Source of the DNA: Jeotgalibacillus soli
GTDB lineage: Bacteria > Bacillota > Bacilli > Bacillales > Jeotgalibacillaceae
NCBI RefSeq assembly: GCF_000829435.1
Contig: NZ_JXRP01000009.1
Coordinates: 310,001 to 374,000, forward strand
Direction: 5' to 3'
Length of the DNA: 64,000 nt
This document shows positions 1 through 8,380 of the stretch, piece by piece. The stretch's first letter is position 1. Each line of letters begins with the position of its first letter. The position numbers and the translations under genes were made by a program. Below the pieces are notes generated by a model, which saw nothing but the letters and a program-made list of their open reading frames with translations, made no database searches and had not been told where the DNA came from.

Positions 1-1
1 T

Positions 2-736
2 GGATACGGACGCTTTCATGACTATGAAAATATAAGCGTGGAGGAGGCTTGGTTCCGTTTTGGTAAGGATAACGGGGTTCAATCCCTTTCCCAGTTTAGC
101 AGGCAAGTAGAGGAATACATGCCGCACATGGCAAGTGATTTGTTTTCCGTAGAAATAGGAAGTATTGTGCTAACAGATGTTCATTTTTTTAATGAAAAAG
201 AATTTATTCCTTTTCAAGAGCTCATTATTGATTTTCCTGACCAGGTGATGAAATTTAAATACTTTGAGGAAGATCACTATATTGAAGATCTACTTACTTC
301 GTCTTCACCTAACCGTTCTTACGTTCTGGTGGAAGAGACAACAGGTCCGATGAATACAAGGAGTGCAGAGGGAGACCGCAACGAGATTAATTTTCAAAAG
401 GAGGTCATGAAGAATTACGAAGAAACCTGTGCAATCAGCGGAGAAACCACATTTTCCTCCTTACAGCCTACATACGTTCAACCGTATCTCAATGAATCAA
501 GTAATCATTCACAAAATGGTCTCCTGCTTCGTGCTGATTATAGTAAGTTATGGGATGAGGGCTTGATAACAGCTGATGAGCATAACCGAATTAAAGTGAG
601 TGAGCTTCTTGCATCATCGAGCTATGCTGATCTTGGCGGGATTTATCTGCGTTTGCCTAGTAACCAGGAAAAAGCACCTTCAAAAGAAGCAATAGAATAC
701 CATCGTGCATTCGTTTTTCGGTCGATGGAAAAATAG
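2..736 (+). CDS. HNH_2-like protein with degenerate active site (5' end outside window)
   Basis: The reading frame is open from the first bases of the window, so the true start lies upstream; the first in-window start codon is GTG at 38. The C-terminal third resembles the HNH_2 fold: CAISGE, a spacer, then NGLLLRADYSKLWDEG. In that family the first catalytic His precedes a hydrophobic-X-Pro stretch and the second follows the NGLLL-x-x-D segment. Here those positions read Tyr (LQPTYVQPY) and Ser (ADYSKLW). The N-terminal part is not recognised. I infer an HNH-derived protein that has lost nuclease activity. It is not a random decay product, because the frame is intact and ends at a clean terminator. 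Confidence 0.6.
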   Translation, partial: GYGRFHDYENISVEEAWFRFGKDNGVQSLSQFSRQVEEYMPHMASDLFSVEIGSIVLTDVHFFNEKEFIPFQELIIDFPDQVMKFKYFEEDHYIEDLLTSSSPNRSYVLVEETTGPMNTRSAEGDRNEINFQKEVMKNYEETCAISGETTFSSLQPTYVQPYLNESSNHSQNGLLLRADYSKLWDEGLITADEHNRIKVSELLASSSYADLGGIYLRLPSNQEKAPSKEAIEYHRAFVFRSMEK

Positions 737-738
737 AG

Positions 739-776
739 AAAAGACGTTCCTGAAAAAGCAGGAACGTCTTTTTGTT
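739..776. terminator. Bidirectional intrinsic terminator
   Basis: A 14-bp stem (739-752 with 759-772) closes a 6-nt loop and is flanked by A- and T-runs on both sides. It separates the convergent genes ending at 736 and 777. Confidence 0.9.
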
Positions 777-2522
777 TTATTGTTTATTAGGATCATCGGT
801 GGAATCCTTTTTTGGAGATTGCTGATCATTTAAATCCTTCCACGCTGATTGACTGTTAGAAAGATCCTCTGTTTCATATATAGATGTTGGGAAAGAATTT
901 CTCGTTACCACCTCATTTGTTACCGGTTTTCTATATTCATTTTTAATTTCTTCCGCAGATTCCTTAGCACGTTCTGGTGACAATTCGGCGCTTCCAGCTT
1001 TCTTTTCCCATTTATCGAGATAGCGTGAGGCGTTATCACGGCCTCCAAGTCCAAACGCAAGACCAAATGCGAGAGCGGCAGCACCCAGGATTAAGATAAA
1101 CGCTGAATTGACGATGGTATCTGCAACACCAAGCTGATCGAGTGCCATAAAGAGAGCCAAAGCCATAATGGCATATTTAGCGACTGAGCTTAGCATGGAT
1201 AGCTCAGAGCCAGAGAACAGGCTGTCCAAAATCCGTTTTGTGATATTGGCCAGAATAATTCCCAAAGCCAAAATAATGACGGCTGTAATAACGCTTGGCA
1301 AAAATGCAAGAACTGCTGTACCAATGTTTACAAGGAAATTTAATCCGACAATTTGGAAAGCTTCTACGATAAAGAGGGTCACCACCACAAATTGTGCGAG
1401 ATATCCAGCAATGTCTGCAGGTGTCATTCTCGAATGTGAAGCTTTCCATCCTCCGATTTTCAGATGGTTTGCCGCATTATTAATGCTTAGTTTCGAAAGC
1501 AGATTTGTGACAAATTTACGCACCCATTTCCCGACCCAAATACCAATTGCAATGAAAGCAATTCCAATGAGGATGTTAGGAATCATAGCCATTACATCAT
1601 TCAGCATGTTAATGGCTGGTCCGGTAATACCCTCGATTTGCAATTGATCAAGAGCTGAAATCGTAACAGGGATCATAATAAGGATAAATACCACTGTCCC
1701 AGTGATAGACGAAATGGTTGTATCCTTTAAAAAATTGGAGAATCCAAGTCTGGCAGCAAGCTTATCTGTTCCAATAGCATGCAAGAAATTAGTAATAATA
1801 TCTCTTACAATTTTTGCTACAATCCAGCCTACAAGCAGGATGAATAAGGCTGCAATTAACCGCGGAATAAAGGCCAGGAAGCTTGCAAGCATAAGGCTGA
1901 ATGGCTCTGACACGGCATCAATGCCAAGGGCGCTTAAAATACCCGGAAGGAATAAAAGCAGCACAACATAAAATACGATCGTCCCTGCGTTTTCTACATA
2001 TTCATGAAGGTTTGTCCGATCCTTAAAATATTTATTTTCTGTAACTGATCGCGTTCTTGCAAGGCGATACCCTCCTTTTACCACCATGGTCTTTAGAACA
2101 AGGGCAATAATGTAAGCAAGGAGCAGAATAAGAGCTGCTTGCAGCACATTTGGGATAAAGGCCAGAATTGTGCTCATCATTTCAACTAACGGAGCGGCAA
2201 TAATGTTTAGATTAAGAATATTGAAGAATAGAATAAAAACAAAAACCATTAAAATATAAAAAATAATTTTTCCTGCAATTTTTTCAGGAGGCCATTTTTG
2301 TTTTCTTGTATCTCGTTCTGTCTGCTGCGGCGGTGCTGCGCCGTTTGGTGATCCATATTTTCTAATGACGCCTGTTTTATGAAGGAGCTTTTCCACCGCA
2401 GTACCGACAGCTTTGGCGATGATCCAACCAATTAAAAGTACAAGAAGAGCTAAAATCAGATTGCCTAATGAATTTAAAAATGAGTTTACATTAAAGCCTG
2501 TTTCGTTAAAAAGGTTATTCAT
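777..2522 (-). CDS. Multi-pass membrane protein with repeated TM-helix domains (mechanosensitive-channel-like)
   Basis: About 581 residues containing at least five copies of the conserved TM-helix unit (PF05552 type). Each copy begins near F/M-I/L-P-x-hydrophobic, runs through a GWIIAK- or GWIVAKI-like helix and ends in a basic amphipathic stretch. This is the arrangement of CmpX-like relatives of small-conductance mechanosensitive channels; the MscS beta domain itself is not seen. A polar, charged tail of about 80 residues follows the last helix. I chose ATG at 2522 because GGAGGC lies 6 nt upstream; an ATG at 2564, preceded by GGGGA, is an alternative that adds 14 residues. Role in osmotic or membrane-stress response is inferred from the family only. 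Confidence 0.75.
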   Translation of the reverse strand: MNNLFNETGFNVNSFLNSLGNLILALLVLLIGWIIAKAVGTAVEKLLHKTGVIRKYGSPNGAAPPQQTERDTRKQKWPPEKIAGKIIFYILMVFVFILFFNILNLNIIAAPLVEMMSTILAFIPNVLQAALILLLAYIIALVLKTMVVKGGYRLARTRSVTENKYFKDRTNLHEYVENAGTIVFYVVLLLFLPGILSALGIDAVSEPFSLMLASFLAFIPRLIAALFILLVGWIVAKIVRDIITNFLHAIGTDKLAARLGFSNFLKDTTISSITGTVVFILIMIPVTISALDQLQIEGITGPAINMLNDVMAMIPNILIGIAFIAIGIWVGKWVRKFVTNLLSKLSINNAANHLKIGGWKASHSRMTPADIAGYLAQFVVVTLFIVEAFQIVGLNFLVNIGTAVLAFLPSVITAVIILALGIILANITKRILDSLFSGSELSMLSSVAKYAIMALALFMALDQLGVADTIVNSAFILILGAAALAFGLAFGLGGRDNASRYLDKWEKKAGSAELSPERAKESAEEIKNEYRKPVTNEVVTRNSFPTSIYETEDLSNSQSAWKDLNDQQSPKKDSTDDPNKQ

Positions 2523-2737
2523 ATCGTTGCCTCCAATTCTATTAAGATATTGATTCACCGACATTTTTCCCCGTATTTCACATAGTCAAACAATTATTCT
2601 GTCTCTTTATTAATTAATAAAGCTTTATCTAACGTACAGAATGGATCAATAAGCAGTTTATTCGACTTATAAAGGGAAGGGGGATATAATTTCTGACAAC
2701 CAACATACTAACGCAACACAAAATGAAGGAGGCAATT

Positions 2738-3385
2738 ATGTCGTTAAAAATAAAGGTTTATTCAGATTATGTCTGTCCTTTCTGTTTTTTGGCTGAAAAG
2801 CCGCTGGAGGAAGCCATTAAAGGAAAAGATGTTGAAGTTGAATGGATGCCATATGAACTGCGCCCGTATCCGAACGAGACGCTGCGTCCGGAGGGTGATT
2901 ATTTACAAAATACTTGGAAGCAATCTGTTTATCCAATAGCCGAGCAGATGGGTGTTGATATTGTACTTCCAAATGTTTCGCCGCAGCCATATACACATTT
3001 AGCTTTTGAAGGATTCCAATACGCAAAAGAAAAAGGCAAAGGAAACGAGTACAATGATCGTATGCTCCGCGCCTTTTTCCAGGAGCAGCAGGATGTTGGA
3101 GATGTTGATGTGCTAACGAAGCTTGCAGGAGAAATAGGAATTGACGAACAAGAATACCGTGAAGTACTGGAATCTCGAAAATATAAAGAGGCGCATCAAA
3201 AAGCATTGAACCATGCTTATAATGAAGTGGATATCACGGCGGTTCCGACATTCATCATTGGTGAAACAAAGGTTTCCGGCTTGCGCTCAAAGGAATCATT
3301 GGAAAAAATCATTGAAGATGAAATGAAAAAGCAGAAGCCCGTCATTTTATTTGACGGAATGTCTTGCGGTATAGATGGATGTTAA
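2738..3385 (+). CDS. DsbA family (FrnE-like) thiol oxidoreductase
   Basis: A 215-residue protein of the DsbA/FrnE thioredoxin-fold group. The N-terminal strand leads into the CPFC redox motif (VYSDYVCPFCFLAEKP), an alpha-helical insertion fills the middle, and the cis-Pro loop appears as VPTFIIG. It lacks a signal peptide, so it is probably cytoplasmic. The C-terminus carries an extra cysteine pair (MSCGIDGC) as the last residues. ATG at 2738 is preceded by GAAGGAGGC; the upstream in-frame ATG at 2723 overlaps that site and is rejected. Substrate unknown. Confidence 0.85.
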   Translation: MSLKIKVYSDYVCPFCFLAEKPLEEAIKGKDVEVEWMPYELRPYPNETLRPEGDYLQNTWKQSVYPIAEQMGVDIVLPNVSPQPYTHLAFEGFQYAKEKGKGNEYNDRMLRAFFQEQQDVGDVDVLTKLAGEIGIDEQEYREVLESRKYKEAHQKALNHAYNEVDITAVPTFIIGETKVSGLRSKESLEKIIEDEMKKQKPVILFDGMSCGIDGC

Positions 3386-3393
3386 TATAAGAA

Positions 3394-3429
3394 AAAGAGG
3401 TTCTTCAAACGAAGAACCTCTTTATTTTT
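3394..3429. terminator. Bidirectional intrinsic terminator
   Basis: A stem of about 13 bp (3394-3406 with 3411-3423) with the sequence GAGGTTCTTC opposite GAAGAACCTC, A-rich before and T-rich after, lies between the convergent DsbA-like and TVP38 genes and overlaps the end of the latter. Confidence 0.9.
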
Positions 3430-3976
3430 TAATACGATTCCAATTTCGTACAGCGATCAGCAATAGAAGGATAACTAAAACTGAGGCAATGATTTGACCT
3501 GGTGCAGTCCAGTTCATGATTTGATAGGTAGAATATACTTCGATCACAAGCGCAGGGATTTTTCCAAGCGTGCTTGCGATTGCAAAGTGCAGAAATGATA
3601 TTTTTCCAACAGCGGCAAACAATGAAACGGTACTAGAAGGAACAAACGGCAGCAGCCGGAGAGATAGGACCATTAAAAAGGCTTCCTTGCCTTCTGCATG
3701 AAGAAGCCTTTGGACACGTGGATAGTTGGCAGCTTTGTTATTTACAAATCGATGAAATCCCTTTCGATAAAGCGAAAAGGAGACAATCGCTCCAAGAGAT
3801 TCCCCGGCAAAAGAGATAAGCATCCCTCCCCAAAACCCAAATACCGCCAAATTAACCGCAGTAACCGCAGCGCTTGGTATAAATCCAAGGATACTGATTG
3901 CAATGTTGACAAGAATACTTAACGGAATGGCGATTTCAGGAGGTGTCGACAATATAGACTCCAAATATGATTGCAT
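3422..3976 (-). CDS. TVP38/TMEM64 (VTT domain) family membrane protein
   Basis: A 184-residue integral membrane protein of the DedA-related VTT family. Visible features are the conserved glycine-rich segment FGFWGGMLISFAGESLGA, the FSLYRKG cytosolic turn, the LRLLPFVPSS motif after the re-entrant helix, and a C-terminal membrane helix before a basic tail. AGGAG lies about 7 nt before the ATG. Family members are implicated in lipid scrambling or envelope homeostasis; no specific role is indicated by neighbours. Confidence 0.85.
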   Translation of the reverse strand: MQSYLESILSTPPEIAIPLSILVNIAISILGFIPSAAVTAVNLAVFGFWGGMLISFAGESLGAIVSFSLYRKGFHRFVNNKAANYPRVQRLLHAEGKEAFLMVLSLRLLPFVPSSTVSLFAAVGKISFLHFAIASTLGKIPALVIEVYSTYQIMNWTAPGQIIASVLVILLLLIAVRNWNRIKK

Positions 3977-4144
3977 GAAAATCTCCTATGGGAAACAATT
4001 TATAACTTAAAATATGGATGAAACAATGGGGGAGAGTCAAGTATGTTGGTTGATCTGTCATTTGGCTATAAAAAATAACCTACCCTTGAGTTGTCGTCAC
4101 GGTGGTGGATTATCTCATCGTCTTGCTGATTAAACGCATATCGC

Positions 4145-4828
4145 TTATCTCTTCAACTGCTTCACTTCAGCGTCTGATAAATGTCTCCATTTTCCTATAG
4201 GTAAATCGTTTAAATAAATATCCATAATGCGAACACGCTTCAGCGACTGAACGGTAAAACCAAATGTTCTGCACATTCGTCTAATCTGCCGGTTTAGACC
4301 TTGTGTTAATATGATGCGAAATGCTGTCTCAGATAGCTGTTCAACGGTGCAGGGGCTGGTTTTCTTTCCCTTAATGTCAATTCCGCCTTCTCGAATGCCC
4401 TCTATGAGCTGATCGGTTACCGGACGGTCGACTGTTACCACGTATTCTTTTTCTTTAGCATGCTCGGTTTTCATTAAAGGGTTCACAATACTGCCGTCAT
4501 TGGATAACAATATTAATCCTTCTGATTCTTTATCTAATCGCCCAATGGCAAATATTCGTTCAGGATAGCCGACAAAATCAATAATATTGTTTTCAATATT
4601 TTGCTGCGATGTACATATAATCCCGCGCGGCTTATTCAATATCAAATAGACGAATTTTTTAATAATGGGGAGGGGATGGCCATCAATTCGAACGTCATCC
4701 CCCTCATCTACTTGCTGGTTTGAAGCGCATATTTCACCGTTCACCGTAATTCTTTCTGCTTTTAAAAGCCGAATCGTTTCTCGACGTGAACAATATCCGG
4801 TTTTGCTTATATAAGTATGGATATGCAT
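4145..4828 (-). CDS. RluF-like 23S rRNA pseudouridine synthase
   Basis: A 227-residue RsuA/RluB/E/F-family pseudouridine synthase. An N-terminal S4 RNA-binding domain (SKTGYCSRRETIRLLKAERI) is followed by the catalytic domain with the active-site Asp in GRLDKESEGLILL and the C-terminal RQIRRMCRTFGF motif. Sequence style is nearest RluF, which modifies U2604 of 23S rRNA in E. coli; the exact target here is inferred. ATG at 4828 has GGAGG 8 nt upstream. A TTG at 4852 is in frame but would place that site inside the gene, so it is rejected. Confidence 0.85.
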   Translation of the reverse strand: MHIHTYISKTGYCSRRETIRLLKAERITVNGEICASNQQVDEGDDVRIDGHPLPIIKKFVYLILNKPRGIICTSQQNIENNIIDFVGYPERIFAIGRLDKESEGLILLSNDGSIVNPLMKTEHAKEKEYVVTVDRPVTDQLIEGIREGGIDIKGKKTSPCTVEQLSETAFRIILTQGLNRQIRRMCRTFGFTVQSLKRVRIMDIYLNDLPIGKWRHLSDAEVKQLKR

Positions 4829-4981
4829 CTCGATTTCCTCCAAAAACTCCAATAGTCGAAAGAATCCTCCTTGATCAAGAGAATCAAAGAGGATGAAAAG
4901 CTAACAGCTTCGCTCTCAGCGAACACTAAAGCATCCATAAATCCCGTTGTTATTGGATTTGCCGGTGCTTTAGTTCGTTGA

Positions 4982-5000
4982 AGGGGTCAGACCCCTTTAA
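4982..5000. repeat. Perfect short palindrome at the 3' end of the HAD gene
   Basis: AAGGGGTCAGACCCCTT is an inverted repeat around a single central base. It supplies the last codons and the stop of the HAD phosphatase gene, so the C-terminus VKGV is encoded by the repeat. A second imperfect inverted repeat (ACTAAAGCA near 4926 against TGCTTTAGT near 4967) lies downstream. Together they could end the minus-strand transcript, although no long U-tract follows. Confidence 0.5.
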
Positions 5001-5808
5001 CTGAGTTAAGTATAAAATTTTCGACGACTAGTGCGACGCCGTCGTTCATATTGGTGTCAGTGATGTGGTCGGCTATGGCTTTAATGTCCTCTGGTGCGTT
5101 GCCCATTGCCACGCCTAGGCCGGCAAATTTGATCATTGTCAGGTCGTTATAGCTGTCACCTACTGCAATTACTTCTTCTTGCTTAATACCAAGTTTTTGA
5201 ATCAGGTGATTGAGGCTTTCGCCCTTTGTGACACCCTCTTCGGTAAATTCAAGGAAATATGGCTTTGAACGCATGACGCTTAGCTTGCCTTTTAGTTCTT
5301 CCTGCAGCTTTTTCTCAACAGGAATTAGTTGTTCCGGCTCCTTTAGCATTAATACTTTAGCAACGGGCTCTTTTACAGCTTCATTAAAGCTTGAAACAAC
5401 CTCTACTGGTAAACCGGTAATATCGGACTCAATGTAAGAGTATGGGTTTTCTGTTTCGGTCACGATGGCATCGCCAATATAGGTGTGAATGCCAACATTT
5501 TCACGCTTGCTTATTTCGTATAGACGATGAACTGTTTCCGGTGATAATGCGCTGCTGAACTCTTCTTCATTTGTTTGGCAATTGATTATTTTCGCCCCGT
5601 TAAAAGATAATAGATAGCTGCCGTATTCTGCGAGCAACAGCTCATTTGCAACTGCACGCATTCCATAGGTTGGGCGGCCGGAGGCCAAGACAACCTTAAT
5701 ACCAGCATCCTGTGCTTCCATTAGTGCTTGTTTTGTTTTTTGGGAAATCGTATGGTCATCCCGAAGGAGGGTATCATCTAAGTCAAGTACGATCATTTTA
5801 TAAGTCAT
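4987..5808 (-). CDS. Cof-type HAD-IIB family phosphatase
   Basis: About 273 residues. Motif I is VLDLDDTLLRDD, motif II is LASGRPT, the C2B cap domain lies between about 85 and 190, and motifs III/IV are the Lys in EEGVTKGESL and GDSYNDLTMI. These are the four HAD motifs in order, so the enzyme should be an active sugar-phosphate or nucleotide phosphatase of the YidA/YwpJ type. ATG at 5808 is preceded by AAAGGA at about 9 nt; a longer in-frame start at 5862 has no ribosome site. Confidence 0.85.
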   Translation of the reverse strand: MTYKMIVLDLDDTLLRDDHTISQKTKQALMEAQDAGIKVVLASGRPTYGMRAVANELLLAEYGSYLLSFNGAKIINCQTNEEEFSSALSPETVHRLYEISKRENVGIHTYIGDAIVTETENPYSYIESDITGLPVEVVSSFNEAVKEPVAKVLMLKEPEQLIPVEKKLQEELKGKLSVMRSKPYFLEFTEEGVTKGESLNHLIQKLGIKQEEVIAVGDSYNDLTMIKFAGLGVAMGNAPEDIKAIADHITDTNMNDGVALVVENFILNSVKGV

Positions 5809-5865
5809 TGTTGAAAAATCCTTTCTTATATAAGCATGTTTCCCTATGTTACTACAAAACAAAAG

Positions 5866-5914
5866 AAAGGCGCCAGTCCTCTGCTGCTATAAAGCAGCGG
5901 GGCCTGGTGCTGGG
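5866..5914 (-). terminator. Terminator of the beta-propeller gene
   Basis: On the minus strand a two-part stem (GGCGCCAG opposite CTGGTGC, with an inner CTGCTGC/GCAGCGG pair) is followed by a T-rich run (CTTTCTTTTGTTTTG), directly after the stop codon at 5917. Confidence 0.75.
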
Positions 5915-5916
5915 GT

Positions 5917-8106
5917 TTAATTAATTTGTTCAAATGTCGTTAAATCATAGGCATTTATGCCGTTGTTAGCAAGGGTATAAAGAGTATCCTCGATGTAGAG
6001 CATCCGCTGAACCTGTGTGTTCCAGTCTTCATACAGCTGGTCTGAATTGTTGTCAACATATAATTCCTTTGTAAGCTCAATTCCATTTTCGGCTGTAATG
6101 TTGAAAAGGATGCCCCCTTGATAGTGAAAGGCAAGCTCTCCATTTTTATCGGATTCATTATAGACGTTGATCGGAAAGCCGTATAAATTCTTCTCACGAT
6201 GCTGGAAAAGTGATTTATGGTCGTACAAAACAGGGGAATGCGTTCCCTGACCGCCAATGATTTCGCTATCCTGCTCTTTTGGATTTGTAAAATCGGTAAT
6301 ATCAAATAAGCTAACCTTAACGCCGGTTGTGACAACATTTGGCGGCTGTCCGGCCTCACTGCTTTTAACAAGCTCCGTATCCATTCCGATCCCGATTAAA
6401 TGCTGATCATCGAGCGGATGGAGGTAGTTGCTAAATCCTGGAATTTTCAATTCTCCGAGAACCTCGGGAGCTTCAGGATTTGCTGTATCAATGACAAACA
6501 GTGGATCGGTTTCCCTAAATGTCACCATATAAGCTTTATCCCCCATAAATCGGGCGGAGTATATACGCTCTCCAAAGGCTAAATCTTCTACTGATCCTGC
6601 TTGAGCCATGGCTTCATCTAAAATAAACAGGTGATTGCGTGAAGTGGGATTATCGCCCCATGTGCTGCCTTCTGTTGTAACGATGCGAAAGTATCCGTTG
6701 TATTCATCCATGGAAAACTGGTTAAGAATGGTTCCCTTCACTTCACCTTGAGCGATGAACTTCACGTTGATACCGTCAAGTTGAAATTTAAACAATTTTG
6801 TACTTTCATCACCGCGAGGGCCTGGTATTGGAAGAATACCAATTCGTTCCTGACTGTGAGAATAATTTGCAGCGGCTAAATAAAGATGCTCTTCGGACAT
6901 ATAAAGCTGACCGCTGCTTCCGAGAAAAGATTTTGAGCTGATGTCAGCCTCAGGATCACTGATGTTGACCGAGGTAATGGTCGTATAGCCGCTGTTTGCT
7001 GTTTCAGGAATGATTTGAATGTGCTCAAGATCGATTGGTTTAATCGATTCTCCTTGTTTACTATCTGAATAGCTTGGTCTAAGTGAAGCTTGCTTATTCT
7101 CTTCAAGGGTCCAGTAGTATGGGGAGAAATCCGTTACAAAGTACAAATAAGAATCGATCATGCGGGCGCTGTTATAGTGTCCTTCTGCACTAACCTCGCG
7201 TATAAGTGCAGGGGCTGTCTTATCATCAATATTATAAATCTTAGCTACTGTCATGCTGTGGTCGATAGCATAGCTTTCAGTATCAGTAAGGTCATGTTGT
7301 GATGAAGAGGGGATCCATTTATCTCCCAATACAATCAATGTTTCTTCATGGAGAAAAAGGTGAGAAGGGTAGAAATTGTCGTCATATTGAATTGTAGAAG
7401 CTGTCGTCATGGTATTCGCAGGATAAGCCTGCACGATCTCCACTTTTTGGTTATCAATAATACGGTATATAAATGTACCATCGGTCTTTATCATATCCGC
7501 TTCATTGACACCATCTACCTGATTGTTTGTCTCAGAGTAGCTCTCGGTTGTGCTTGCTTGATCTGCAGTCCCGCTGGATGCAGAGTCTTCAACAGAATTA
7601 CTTGATTCCATACTGAAGGATGTGGTTTCTCTCTGTCGCTCTTTATCATTTTCAAGAACCGCCGTAAAATACTCTGTTAGCTGATCCTCAGATTCTACAG
7701 CTGGAAGCACGGAAATGACGCGAAAAGGGATATCCTGCGTGCCGCGAATGGCAAAGCCCAATGTTGATTTAATTTCATCCGATAAATGAAGAACATAATC
7801 TTGATTGGTTGAATAGCCATCTTGGGGAGAAACAATTTGAAGAATGGTGCCGTCATGATTTAACGAGAAGGCCACAGCAAGCCTGTTGCCATCCTGATCG
7901 GTTACATAGACAGACTTCTCGTGAATCGTTTTTTCTTCCAATGGAGAGGAGAATTGCAGCGTCCATATTTTATCTGAAAAGACTAGCTTTTCTTGGGTGT
8001 CTGATACGCCTGCTGTAATGGTCGGCTGTGAAAAATACCATAAAGAAGCTGCTCCGATTATTACGACTAGCAGTAGGCTCCCAAGAAACATGCGTTTTTT
8101 CTTCAT
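5917..8106 (-). CDS. Membrane-anchored or secreted beta-propeller domain protein (PF09826 type)
   Basis: About 729 residues. A basic start (MKKKR) and one hydrophobic helix (FLGSLLLVVIIGAASLWYF) form a signal or anchor. A short Ig-like region follows (residues about 30-130, with TLQFSSPLEE), then a Ser/Thr-rich linker (about 165-195), then a long beta-propeller of the archaeal/bacterial family with NQVDGVNEADMIKTDG at its entrance, a hallmark of that family. Function is unknown; the protein probably acts on the outer face of the membrane. GGAG upstream fits either GTG at 8109 or ATG at 8106. Confidence 0.75.
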   Translation of the reverse strand: MKKKRMFLGSLLLVVIIGAASLWYFSQPTITAGVSDTQEKLVFSDKIWTLQFSSPLEEKTIHEKSVYVTDQDGNRLAVAFSLNHDGTILQIVSPQDGYSTNQDYVLHLSDEIKSTLGFAIRGTQDIPFRVISVLPAVESEDQLTEYFTAVLENDKERQRETTSFSMESSNSVEDSASSGTADQASTTESYSETNNQVDGVNEADMIKTDGTFIYRIIDNQKVEIVQAYPANTMTTASTIQYDDNFYPSHLFLHEETLIVLGDKWIPSSSQHDLTDTESYAIDHSMTVAKIYNIDDKTAPALIREVSAEGHYNSARMIDSYLYFVTDFSPYYWTLEENKQASLRPSYSDSKQGESIKPIDLEHIQIIPETANSGYTTITSVNISDPEADISSKSFLGSSGQLYMSEEHLYLAAANYSHSQERIGILPIPGPRGDESTKLFKFQLDGINVKFIAQGEVKGTILNQFSMDEYNGYFRIVTTEGSTWGDNPTSRNHLFILDEAMAQAGSVEDLAFGERIYSARFMGDKAYMVTFRETDPLFVIDTANPEAPEVLGELKIPGFSNYLHPLDDQHLIGIGMDTELVKSSEAGQPPNVVTTGVKVSLFDITDFTNPKEQDSEIIGGQGTHSPVLYDHKSLFQHREKNLYGFPINVYNESDKNGELAFHYQGGILFNITAENGIELTKELYVDNNSDQLYEDWNTQVQRMLYIEDTLYTLANNGINAYDLTTFEQIN

Positions 8107-8270
8107 CACTTTTCAACTCCGTTCACCTTTGTTTATCAATTAGACGGATGTCCTTTGCAATTGTTTCGAAAATCGGTAAAAAATTCTTATATTAGATGGA
8201 TTTCAGATCAAAAAAAGAAAGAGGAATTAATTTATGAAAGGGCTTGCACAATTATTAGATCGTGTTAAAA

Positions 8271-8294
8271 TAAAATCGAAACGTTTCGATTTTA
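8271..8294. promoter_or_regulatory. Perfect palindromic LacI-family operator
   Basis: A 24-bp perfect palindrome centred between 8282 and 8283 with core TCGAAACGTTTCGA. The central CG and flanking AAAC/GTTT are typical of LacI/GalR operators. A half-site (AACGTTTCG) recurs near 8345. It lies about 90 bp before the dehydrogenase gene whose operon also encodes a LacI regulator (11446-12432), so autoregulation is the likely reading. Confidence 0.7.
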
Positions 8295-8380
8295 GATTTT
8301 ATTTTTAACAATTTTGGTTAATGAAAATGCATTTAATAATAATAACGTTTCGAATATCGTTGGAATGGAGAGAAAGTATT

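Noticed and set aside
1168-1647. 159-residue plus-strand open frame
   Set aside because: It is antisense to the TM-helix membrane protein and has no ribosome site.
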